Source: Alphaproteobacteria bacterium (GTDB lineage: Bacteria > Pseudomonadota > Alphaproteobacteria > Micropepsales > Micropepsaceae). Taken from it: a DNA stretch of 64,000 nucleotides. The notes under the pieces are model-generated. The model made no database searches. It worked only from the letters and a program-made list of their open reading frames with translations, and was not told where the DNA came from. The DNA lies in assembly GCA_019245415.1 (NCBI GenBank), contig JAFARO010000012.1:103550-167549 (forward strand). Reading direction: 5' to 3'. The position numbers and the translations under genes are program-made. This document shows positions 1 to 6,922 of this stretch, one piece after another. Every line of letters starts with the position of its first letter. Position 1 is the stretch's first letter.

Positions 1-824
1 GCCCGGAGCTCACGAGCAATCGCCGTTCGTGTCACATCGCCGATAATGCTTTTACACACGGCGCCCGGCGTGATGCCCGCAACCATCTCAGCAGCCACGT
101 CCGTCTTGAAACGGCTCACATCGCTTAGGCGAGCGCCAGCCACGCGGTTAAGGTTGGTTGTTTCAATGCGATCGGGATCGATGAGGATGAACTTGCGCAC
201 CCCAAGATGGGCCAACTGTTCTGCGGCAATGGAGCCTGTGCCGCCGAGACCCACTATGGCAACGGTGAGTGATTCAAGATATTTTTGGCCAGCGGAGCCC
301 AGTGCCCTGACCTGACGGTCGAATTTCAACGACGGAGGACTTGACCCATCCCCGGCGTCGAAGAGGACTTGCAATTGAGGACCGACCGACACGACGCGCA
401 TTGGTGTCTTTTCGCCTAGCCGACGTGCACACCAGCCGCCAGCGCTGACCACCACCGCACCGTGGACCGTATCGGGCGCGCGCACGGACAAGAAGCGAGC
501 CAGATGTGCCTCACCATCATCGTCGATCTTGGAGAATTCTGGCGGAGCGGACCCGGGATGGGAGTGAACAAAAATGGCCGAAAGGTTTTGGCGGGCGGCT
601 CTTTTGCCGATCTGCGCAATATACTCCGGTTTGAGCTGCGCACTGATGAGCGACCGATCCGAATAATTTTCATCGGCAGGGAAATCGAGGCTGGATACGA
701 CAAGACGGTCCATCCCCGGCAAGGCAACGCGGGATGCCAGCATGACAGCGCAGCGTTCCGTCTCTCTGCCCACGAGCTCACCGATAATTCGGCTGGCGTC
801 ACCATCCTGAAACCTGAGCTCCAT
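1..824 (-). CDS. JAB peptidase-E1 (ThiF) fusion, 3' end cut by window edge
   Basis: About 274 codons are visible. Residues 1-130 form a JAB/JAMM isopeptidase domain with the zinc motif HSHP (H88, H90) followed by S99 and D102. From about residue 168 an E1/ThiF adenylation domain begins, with a nucleotide loop GLGGTGS (192-198) and the downstream DPDRIETTNLNR signature. In related operons the JAB part trims the ubiquitin-like protein and the E1 part adenylates its C-terminus. The ATG overlaps the E2 stop (ATGA), so it is translationally coupled. The window ends inside the adenylation domain, so the E1 catalytic residue cannot be seen. Domain assignment is firm; the pathway role is inferred from neighbours. 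Confidence 0.88.
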   Translation of the reverse strand, partial: MELRFQDGDASRIIGELVGRETERCAVMLASRVALPGMDRLVVSSLDFPADENYSDRSLISAQLKPEYIAQIGKRAARQNLSAIFVHSHPGSAPPEFSKIDDDGEAHLARFLSVRAPDTVHGAVVVSAGGWCARRLGEKTPMRVVSVGPQLQVLFDAGDGSSPPSLKFDRQVRALGSAGQKYLESLTVAIVGLGGTGSIAAEQLAHLGVRKFILIDPDRIETTNLNRVAGARLSDVSRFKTDVAAEMVAGITPGAVCKSIIGDVTRTAIARELR

Positions 825-1222
825 CATCGAGGCGGGTCCAGTCGCTGAAGGATTACGCGATAGAACTGCTCCAGCCGGTCTCGATTGGGGTCCCAGGTCT
901 GCAGGTGCCACGAAAACCACGTCAATGGGCGCCCCGGATTGGTATCGTAGGGCAAAGGAGTACCTTCATTCGCATTCTGCGGAATCGCGCCATTGGGAAG
1001 GCGCACAGGCGGCGAAACCCAGAAGCAGTCGGGTCTTGCGGCGGGATAACCGGGAGGTGCGATGAAGAGAACGTCGACCTTTTTAGCGCTCCAGCCATCA
1101 GCCAGATCGACCCCTTTAACCGTGATGAGGTACGACGCATCGGCGCGGCGCTGAATTTCAGCTTCCTGCCGCTTGAATTCCTGAAGGTATTCCTTCAGTT
1201 GCTGGAATTGCTCGCCGATCAT
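824..1222 (-). CDS. E2-like conjugating enzyme (prokaryotic E2, UBC fold)
   Basis: This 132-residue protein sits between a ubiquitin-like protein and a JAB-E1 fusion, where bacterial E2 proteins of the Prok-E2 families occur. The C-terminal segment FSWHLQTWDPNRDRL resembles the E2 active-site strand and following Trp-x-Pro (normally I-C-L...W-S-P). By that alignment the catalytic cysteine position is Ser104. The only cysteine, Cys66, lies upstream in a different strand. The expected job is to take activated Ubl from E1 and pass it to a target. The start is one base inside the Ubl stop (TGATG). Confident as an E2-family member; the serine chemistry is an inference. Confidence 0.82.
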   Translation of the reverse strand: MIGEQFQQLKEYLQEFKRQEAEIQRRADASYLITVKGVDLADGWSAKKVDVLFIAPPGYPAARPDCFWVSPPVRLPNGAIPQNANEGTPLPYDTNPGRPLTWFSWHLQTWDPNRDRLEQFYRVILQRLDPPR

Positions 1223-1473
1223 CAGAGTCCAAATGTGGCTGGCGGGACAGCGAAAAAGTGTTTCACGCGTTCAGTGATACCCACGGCTTCACCGTCGCCT
1301 ATACCCTTGTCCGGTTTGTCACCTTCTTCTTCGAGGAATAGCTGATAATTGGGGGCAACATTGGCGATCGCCTTTATCTCCGCCCCGGTAAGCGCGGTCT
1401 TGGCGTTTTCGTGGCGAATTGCATCCACGTAGAATACGTGAAGTTTCTTTTCGGATTTTTCTGCTTCAGACAT
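1222..1473 (-). CDS. Ubiquitin-like modifier (single multiubiquitin-type domain)
   Basis: This 83-residue protein has one beta-grasp domain of the bacterial multiubiquitin type: a K-rich N-terminus, a central YQLFLE strand, a GDGEAV turn and the family end VPPATFG. It finishes ...PPATFGL, so removing one leucine would expose a terminal glycine; the linked JAB domain is the obvious processing enzyme. A good Shine-Dalgarno (AAGGAG) precedes the ATG. The gene lies 36 bases after the WYL regulator and overlaps the E2 start by one base, so the set is one operon. Family members often carry several tandem domains; this one has a single unit. Confidence 0.87.
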   Translation of the reverse strand: MSEAEKSEKKLHVFYVDAIRHENAKTALTGAEIKAIANVAPNYQLFLEEEGDKPDKGIGDGEAVGITERVKHFFAVPPATFGL

Positions 1474-1509
1474 GTCGTGCTCCTTCTAGGAAGTTGTGCT
1501 TGTGATGCG

Positions 1510-2406
1510 TCATACGTCGTCCCTTGAATCTTCGAACTGTGCGCGGTTGGCCCACACGATCGGCTGAGACTCCTGCGGTAATTCGATCCGCAGGTGGCGC
1601 ACAAAATATGAAACCAGCGAGCGGCGGATCGTCTTCGACAACCGTCCGTCTTGCATGCCGAAGTCTGCGATGACTGAATCGCGCTGGCTGGGTGTCAGAT
1701 TCGGATTGGGTTCAATCTCGATCACGACAAAGGTTTGCCAGTCCTTATCGTCTTGGGGATTCACACTGCTGATACGGCGTCCGTGAACTTGCTGGAACCT
1801 CGTCAGGACGAAATCGCGAAACTGGGAAGTTCGGTGGCACCATGCGCGGGCGTGCCAACGAGAACCGTCAAAGGCCAAAGAATGAGGCGCAATCCACTGG
1901 CGAGTCGGATCGGGCGCGCGCATCGATTGATACGTGACGTCTATCTCCGTGCCATCGCGGATGGCCCAGAGAATTGGCAACAGCATCTCAATGCGCACAC
2001 GGCGGACCGGGAGGGTCACGACATCACAGGGAGGCCGAGTTCCCACGAAGCTTACGGATCGAGAAATCGTTCCGGTGGCGAGGCCTTGAATCTCGTTCAA
2101 ATATGTCTGCGTGTCGGGGGCGAGAAACAGCGGCTTAAACTGCTCAGTCGCGCGATAGACCTTTTCGTGACGGTCGTACTCCATGTTGTGTTTGGCCAAG
2201 TCGAGGTACTTGGCGAAATCCAGCGAGGCCTGCTGAACTGAGATGCTGAAATAGTCGGCGACCTCGCCGCGATTGATTTTGCCGTCCCACAACAGACGAA
2301 ATTCGATGAATTCCAGTCGCCGGTCCTGTCCCCATGGCCGGGACTTGGGCGCAGCCTCTATGGCCTGCTCTGTCATTGTGCCTATATCTGGTACATCGTG
2401 TAACAT
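1510..2406 (-). CDS. WYL-domain transcription regulator (BrxR/CapW type)
   Basis: A 298-residue protein: N-terminal winged helix-turn-helix (about 30-90, 'GEVADYFSISVQQASLDFAKY'-like region), central WYL sheet domain (about 135-215, with WIAPHSLAFDGSRWHARAWC) and a C-terminal WCX-type extension. WYL regulators of this layout repress defence operons such as BREX and CBASS and are thought to respond to nucleic-acid ligands. It is the first gene of the ubiquitin-like operon, so autoregulation of the operon is likely. A second ATG lies ten codons inside. The 160-base gap before it holds an imperfect palindrome around 2420-2437 (ACAC...GTGT) that could be an operator; this is weak. Confidence 0.88.
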   Translation of the reverse strand: MLHDVPDIGTMTEQAIEAAPKSRPWGQDRRLEFIEFRLLWDGKINRGEVADYFSISVQQASLDFAKYLDLAKHNMEYDRHEKVYRATEQFKPLFLAPDTQTYLNEIQGLATGTISRSVSFVGTRPPCDVVTLPVRRVRIEMLLPILWAIRDGTEIDVTYQSMRAPDPTRQWIAPHSLAFDGSRWHARAWCHRTSQFRDFVLTRFQQVHGRRISSVNPQDDKDWQTFVVIEIEPNPNLTPSQRDSVIADFGMQDGRLSKTIRRSLVSYFVRHLRIELPQESQPIVWANRAQFEDSRDDV

Positions 2407-2566
2407 GATCCATCATAAAACACGACGCGTTCTGTGTCAAGGAACTTTGAGTTGAAGTCGGCAGATGCGGCTCAGCCTGCGCTCAGCCCTATACCGGCCT
2501 TCTGTTCATAAGCTATTGAAAGACCCTAATAAAACGTGGGCATACGCCTTTCGACCTTTGTCCTGA

Positions 2567-4279
2567 TTACCGTCCCCGGTCGAAGTCCCGGTCGCGTCGA
2601 TGGCGGCGGGGCGGGGAATCATCCCCAGACGGATTTTCGTCGGTCCTGTCCTGTTTTGTCCGCTTGGGTTTTTCGCTGCGGTCAGTCTCCTGCGACCGTT
2701 CCCGCGTCCGCCGACGCTGCTGGATCGTAATCTCGGCTTCGGGCGCCGGGTCCTGAACCGCGCCTCCCGTAGACCCGCTATCGCCGGTGGCTGACCCCGA
2801 CGCCCGTTCGAATTCCGCTGTCAGGTCGATCGGTTTTTTGGCTGCCCGGTTGAACTCGTCCACGTGGGTCTGGGCCGGCTCGGTCTCTGGCTGGGGTCCA
2901 GTCCGCTCGCGATCCTCGGTCCGGCGTTCTTTCAGGAGCGTCGTTTCGAGCGACCGCAGCTCGCGCTTCTCGACCTGTTCCAGCGCGTGCAGACGACGTT
3001 CCATGCTCAAAGTTTCGAGTTGTTGCCGGCGTTCGAGTGCGACGGCGTCTCGCTGCTGGCGTTCTGCCAGCTCCTTTTTCTGCGCGAGGAATAGCTTGTA
3101 CCGGGTGGCATCCCGATATTCGTAAAGCTTCTTCGTTATCAGCTCGACGCCCGTGACGCGCCCGATAAAGGCGGCAAGACCTTGCGGCCGGCGGGCGGCA
3201 CGGTCGAGCTTGATGCCCCGGCTTTCCTGCAAATAGCTCTGCCGGAACGCCATACGCTCCCGCTTCTGCATCAGGGAAAATTCCTGCCGGGACTGTCTCT
3301 GACGTTCGTCCAGCCCCTTCGCGTCCTGCTCCACCACCTGACGGCGGGGCTGTTGTCTGCGCTGCAATTCTTCGCGACGCTGTTTCGCCGCACTGTCTCG
3401 CGCAGCCCGTTCTTCATTCTTGCCGAACAACTCCATCGCGGCACGATGCGCCGCCGCCAGCGCCCGTGCTTCCTCCACCGTCGGCAGGGAGTCCTTCGGA
3501 TACTTCTTTTCGAGAAAGGCGCGGACATCCTTGGTCCGCACAGTCTTGTCGTCGATCAACTTGGGCAGGCTGTTCATGTTGCCGTAGCGGTCAACCAGCA
3601 CATAGGGCCTTTCGCCAGTGGCGAGGATGTAGCCAAGCTCCTCCAGCGAACGGACGAAGGCGCGCGGCGTATCGCGGCGGTTCCATGCCTCCGTCACCTG
3701 CGCCTTGTGTTGGGCCATCGTTACGCCGCCGTAGTCCTCCTGCTTCTTCTCGTAGAGGCTCATCTGCCGGCCACGACGCCGGTCCTGCTTCTGGTCTTTG
3801 TAATAGCCGTCGGGGAGCCGCAGGCCGTGGTCGCGGGCGAACTCTCGCGTCACGGCCATCAGCTTTTCAAAGTCAATGGCGACGTGCCGGGCCTTGCCGC
3901 GCTCCACATCGATGCGCGACCAGATGACATGGCAGTGCTCGCGGGGCACTCCATGCCCGTCCTTTTTGACATGTAACACGATCGCGCGCGGCTGGCCGGA
4001 AAGTCCGAGGCGTTCTTCGGCGCGCTCTATGAAGTCGAGATACTGCTCCTTGCTCAACCGCCCTTGCCGCTGGTCCGGGTTGATCGAGAGGCTGTAGAGG
4101 TAATTGGTGCAACGCGTCAGATTGTGCGCCTGTGCCTCCCACTCGGCGAACGCGCCATGCAGGTCGCGGGCAACGGCGCCCCGCACCTGCACCACTTCCA
4201 GCCGCTCGTTGTCCTGCGCGTTCAGCAGGTGGGTGGCAAGGTCCTGACCTTCCGCGCGCTGACTGCCGAAGGGGATCAC
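2567..4279 (-). CDS. Relaxase/mobilization nuclease
   Basis: A 570-residue relaxase. The N-terminal third holds the metal-binding histidines in EHCHVIWSRI (H115, H117) and a candidate catalytic tyrosine at Y60 or Y62 in CTNYLYSL. The remainder is charged and helical, with long Arg/Glu/Gln-rich coiled coils and a basic tail. Such enzymes nick oriT and lead the strand into a secretion channel. The start is GTG, overlapping the stop of the upstream accessory gene (GTGA), so both are co-translated. The MOBP/MOBQ subclass cannot be fixed by eye. It belongs with the coupling protein at 6922 and the hairpin region at 4720-5097. Confidence 0.9.
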   Translation of the reverse strand: MIPFGSQRAEGQDLATHLLNAQDNERLEVVQVRGAVARDLHGAFAEWEAQAHNLTRCTNYLYSLSINPDQRQGRLSKEQYLDFIERAEERLGLSGQPRAIVLHVKKDGHGVPREHCHVIWSRIDVERGKARHVAIDFEKLMAVTREFARDHGLRLPDGYYKDQKQDRRRGRQMSLYEKKQEDYGGVTMAQHKAQVTEAWNRRDTPRAFVRSLEELGYILATGERPYVLVDRYGNMNSLPKLIDDKTVRTKDVRAFLEKKYPKDSLPTVEEARALAAAHRAAMELFGKNEERAARDSAAKQRREELQRRQQPRRQVVEQDAKGLDERQRQSRQEFSLMQKRERMAFRQSYLQESRGIKLDRAARRPQGLAAFIGRVTGVELITKKLYEYRDATRYKLFLAQKKELAERQQRDAVALERRQQLETLSMERRLHALEQVEKRELRSLETTLLKERRTEDRERTGPQPETEPAQTHVDEFNRAAKKPIDLTAEFERASGSATGDSGSTGGAVQDPAPEAEITIQQRRRTRERSQETDRSEKPKRTKQDRTDENPSGDDSPPRRHRRDRDFDRGR

Positions 4280-4626
4280 GGCGTCCGCTCCATCATCTTC
4301 ATGAGCGCGACGGCAATGATCTTCAGCTCCGCATAGGCTGCCTTCGCCGCCTCGGCCGTCCGCGGATCATCGCCGGCGACGCGGGTGGCATTGTCCAGAG
4401 CGTCCCGGATCGCGGCGGAGCGGCCGAGCAGATGCGCGAGCATTTGCTTTTCGACAGGAGGCTTGCGAGCGCTACGCGGGATCGGCGCATTGAAGATGGC
4501 GCGGGTGATATAGGCGTTGGCGGAAAGACCGGACTGTTCGACGCGACGCCGGAACTCGCCCGCCAGGTCGACGGGTGGGCGGTAGGACACAGGGGCGTCG
4601 CGTTTCTTGTCAGGCTTCTCCGTCAT
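4276..4626 (-). CDS. Relaxosome accessory protein (MobC-like)
   Basis: A 116-residue protein starting MTEKPDKKRD. A reading frame extends 50 codons further upstream, but that part is low-complexity and lies in the hairpin-rich intergenic region, so the ATG at 4626 is preferred. The segment VSYRPPVDLAGEFRRRVEQSG followed by SANAYITRAIF looks like a ribbon-helix-helix strand-helix-helix, as in MobC/relaxosome proteins that open DNA at oriT. The C-terminal half is helical. It is coupled to the relaxase by a 4-base overlap. Confidence 0.75.
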   Translation of the reverse strand: MTEKPDKKRDAPVSYRPPVDLAGEFRRRVEQSGLSANAYITRAIFNAPIPRSARKPPVEKQMLAHLLGRSAAIRDALDNATRVAGDDPRTAEAAKAAYAELKIIAVALMKMMERTP

Positions 4627-4719
4627 GCCGTTCAAGCTAGGCGCGTCTGTCCGCCTCCCGCCTCGCACGAACCTCGTGCGAGCGTCGCGGGCTCCGGGGC
4701 CGCGCCTGCCCCGGTCGAT

Positions 4720-5097
4720 AGGGTCCCAAGGGAGAGCCGAAGTCTCCCTTGCGGCAGTGCCGCGCCGCAGTTCCACAGGACTAGCGGCGGTCGTGGTCTC
4801 GGGGTGCGAAAACCCCGGACGCCGGTTTTAAGGGGCTGCGGTGGAGCCCCTTAATCGATGGGGTCAGGGGAGAGCGAAGTCTCCCCGATCGCGCGCCAGC
4901 GCGATAACGCGCAACGTCTCACACGTTGCGCTCAGCCGGCGAGGGCTCGATGCCCGAGAGCGAACAGCGGCCGGCTGACCAACCCCTTAGCAAGCGCGTC
5001 GAAAAACGACGCGTGAGCTTAGGGGTTGCCGCAGGGGGTCACTGGGGGACGCGTAGGCCCCCAGCAAGGTAGGCGCGGTAGTACCGCGCATACCTTG
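4720..5097. other. Candidate oriT: hairpin-dense intergenic region
   Basis: The 741-base gap between the mob genes and the SprT gene is non-coding by appearance and packed with inverted repeats: 4728-4750 (8-bp arms), 4828-4854 (10-bp arms TTAAGGGGCT), 4867-4886 (7-bp arms), 4909-4931 (9-bp arms GCGCAACGT), 4932-4978 (9-bp arms TCAGCCGGC), 4981-5027 (imperfect 21-bp arms), 5042-5064 (7-bp arms) and 5065-5097 (nearly perfect 33-base palindrome). The hairpins at 4728 and 4867 are copies of one unit, GGGAGAGC-GAAG-TCTCCC. A position directly upstream of the relaxosome genes suggests the transfer origin. No nic site was identified. Confidence 0.55.
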
Positions 5098-5214
5098 TAA
5101 ACGTCACTACGCTATCCGTGAGCCCCATACATCGATTGTACGGGAAGAGAATTAAAACGCGCTAACACCACGGCACTTTCTTTGTGCTCTGTCATGCTCA
5201 CCACAACACATATC

Positions 5215-5234
5215 GCGAGGTTGGCGCGAGGAAA
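5215..5234 (+). promoter_or_regulatory. Tandem GCGAGG operator-like motif, copy 1
   Basis: Sequence GCGAGGTTGGCGCGAGGAAA. Two GCGAGG units sit 11 bp apart, one helical turn. It lies about 130 bp before the SprT-like gene. Close copies occur at 6835, 9993 and 29008, all on the plus strand in front of island genes, pointing to a shared regulator or promoter element. Confidence 0.55.
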
Positions 5235-5367
5235 AGCGGAATCACCACGTCGCATCTTGGGGATGACGCCCGACGTTGTTTGATGATGACTGTGATGTTC
5301 ATTCCAAAAATTGTGATGCACATCCCAGAGCGAAACGGAGACGGGCGGAACGACGCGGAGAACGCCC

Positions 5368-6114
5368 ATGTCCGACACCAACAACCAATCCGTCAAACCA
5401 ACGCGTGAAACTTACGATCCTTTGCAGCAGGCATACGAGACCCTGAACCGCTCTCTGTTCGAGGGTGAGTTGCCGAATTGCCTTATCACGCTGCAACGAA
5501 GCAAGAAGAGCTACGGGTATTTTTGCAATGATCGGTTTGGTCGTGCCGACGGCACACTGACTGATGAGATCGCCCTAAATCCTTCCTACTTCCGGGACCG
5601 GCCACAGGAAGAAGTGCTCGCCACCCTTGCCCATGAAATGGTCCATCTGTGGCAGCATCACTTTGGCAAGCCGGGCCGGGGCCGGTATCACAACAAGGAG
5701 TGGGCCGAGAAGATGAGATCGATCGGCCTGCAACCCACTTCCTCCGGCAAGGACGATGGCGCCGAGACCGGCGATGTCATGGGTCACATCATCGTGGCGG
5801 ACGGACCCTTCGACCGGACCGTCAGGAAGATGCTGGCGAAAGGGCTAATTGTCTCGTGGATCGAGCAACCCGATAAACTGGCCGATGTTGCCGAGGATGA
5901 CGACGGTGAAGTCAAGGAAAGCAAGAGCGGGAAACGCGTCCGCTACATCTGCCCGCACGGCGACACGAAGGCATGGGCCAAGCACGGAGCCAAGCTGGTC
6001 TGCGGCGAGCATATGGAGGCGATGGAGGTCAACCAGCCGACGCCGCGCGGATACAGGGATATAACGCCGTCCGCCGAAGAGGCGGACTCCGCAGAACCGG
6101 CGCCAGAAGCATAA
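5368..6114 (+). CDS. SprT-like zinc metallopeptidase domain protein
   Basis: A 248-residue protein with the SprT-type active site HEMVH (H89, E90, H93) and the following HHFG...YHNKEW segment that supplies the third ligand. The N-terminal half fits the SprT/Spartan fold. The C-terminal region carries a C-x2-H pair and CGEH (about 195-215), a probable zinc ribbon, then an acidic tail. Spartan relatives digest DNA-protein crosslinks, and SprT-like genes recur on conjugative elements, where they may remove relaxase or other adducts; that role here is inference. GGAG precedes the ATG. It is preceded by motif copy 1 and followed by terminators. Confidence 0.85.
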   Translation: MSDTNNQSVKPTRETYDPLQQAYETLNRSLFEGELPNCLITLQRSKKSYGYFCNDRFGRADGTLTDEIALNPSYFRDRPQEEVLATLAHEMVHLWQHHFGKPGRGRYHNKEWAEKMRSIGLQPTSSGKDDGAETGDVMGHIIVADGPFDRTVRKMLAKGLIVSWIEQPDKLADVAEDDDGEVKESKSGKRVRYICPHGDTKAWAKHGAKLVCGEHMEAMEVNQPTPRGYRDITPSAEEADSAEPAPEA

Positions 6115-6125
6115 GGCAAAAAACG

Positions 6126-6151
6126 AGGCGCGGACCTTTCGGCCCGCGCCT
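6126..6151 (+). terminator. GC hairpin after the SprT-like gene
   Basis: AGGCGCGG and CCGCGCCT pair around a 10-base loop, 12 bases after the stop codon, followed by a short mixed T run. Probably a terminator. Confidence 0.5.
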
Positions 6152-6173
6152 TGTCGCGTTTGAAGGAAGCCGT

Positions 6174-6198
6174 GAGGCGGGGGTTATTCCCCCGCCTC
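6174..6198 (-). terminator. Perfect 10-bp hairpin at the end of the facing gene
   Basis: GAGGCGGGGG and CCCCCGCCTC flank TTATT. The stem overlaps the last codons and stop of the minus-strand gene ending at 6184. With the hairpin at 6126 it separates convergent transcripts. Confidence 0.5.
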
Positions 6199-6456
6199 TT
6201 CGTTTGCGGGTTCGCCGTCATTAAGAGGCGCGGCTTCTTCCTTGTCCTTCAGCTCATAGAGCGTCAGGGCGCTGACCACCTGCGTACCGGACAGCTTCAG
6301 ATAGAGCGAGCCGTCGTCGTTCCGCCAAGCAACCCCGATGCGCTCGTAGGTGGCTTTCTTGCCGTAGCCGTGGCGCACCTTGGCGACGTGGGTCGGCAGT
6401 TTCGGCTTGTCGTTGCCGCGGGCGTTTGTTTCCGTCGTTTGGTTCGTATTCGTCAT
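6184..6456 (-). CDS. Small conserved-looking hypothetical protein
   Basis: A 90-residue protein starting MTNTNQTTETNARGN. The start is set by a strong Shine-Dalgarno (AAAGGAG) just before the ATG; the frame extends further but without one. A disordered N-terminus leads to a compact core (HVAKVRHGYGKKATYERIG, then WRNDDGSLYLKLSG) and an acidic tail. No function can be assigned. The core looks like a small beta-rich unit of the kind found beside mobilization genes in alphaproteobacterial plasmids. Confidence 0.6.
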   Translation of the reverse strand: MTNTNQTTETNARGNDKPKLPTHVAKVRHGYGKKATYERIGVAWRNDDGSLYLKLSGTQVVSALTLYELKDKEEAAPLNDGEPANEEAGE

Positions 6457-6921
6457 GGGTCTTCTCCTTTGTTGCACGGGCTGGCTCATTCCAGCCTTAC
6501 CCGCCCGGCTTCGGGCCGCCGGGGACGTGTCCGCCAACACGGGAGGCCCTCTTGGGGCCGAATGGAGCGGGCCGGCGAAGGACACGCCGCGGAGCATCCC
6601 CGCCGGTCTGATAAGGGTTTTTGGGTACAAGGCTGAGAAGAAGAGCAGCCCCGTGCTGTGACAAAGGGCATTGGGAACCGTGACCAGCGAAACGTCCGAA
6701 ACCATCCCCGCGTCCCACCGACGACAATCAAACGACGACCAGCAACAGGCGAAACGGCGCTGGCACTTCTGCCACCGGCATCGGGATTGTTCTAACGGAG
6801 CGACCCTATACGGCTCGCCGCGAAGCTCTGGCGCGCGAGGTTGGTGCGAGGTTTGTGCGCACCTGACAGGACAATATCAGCCTTACCCCCCGATGACGGG
6901 CAGCAAACGAAAGACGCGGTA
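6457..6921. other. Control region between the small gene and the coupling-protein gene
   Basis: It holds a GGCTGG/CCAGCC hairpin near 6479, GC-rich repeats near 6500-6560, motif copy 2 at 6835, and a possible short reading frame (6680-6922). Divergent promoters are expected here, but no clear -35/-10 pair was seen. Confidence 0.4.
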
Positions 6922-6922
6922 A
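6680..6922 (+). CDS. Possible small Cys/His-rich leader protein
   Basis: An 80-codon frame opening with GTG and ending in TAATG, so its stop overlaps the coupling-protein start. That junction would give translational coupling. The predicted protein has a WHFCHRHRDC cluster and a later WCEVC, a possible zinc-binding set. Against it: motif copy 2, which elsewhere is upstream of genes, falls inside this frame, and no good ribosome site is visible. Treat as doubtful. Confidence 0.25.
   Translation: MTSETSETIPASHRRQSNDDQQQAKRRWHFCHRHRDCSNGATLYGSPRSSGARGWCEVCAHLTGQYQPYPPMTGSKRKTR
6835..6854 (+). promoter_or_regulatory. Tandem GCGAGG operator-like motif, copy 2
   Basis: Sequence GCGAGGTTGGTGCGAGGTTT, 68 bp before the coupling-protein ATG. 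It differs from the other copies mainly in the final AAA. Confidence 0.5.
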
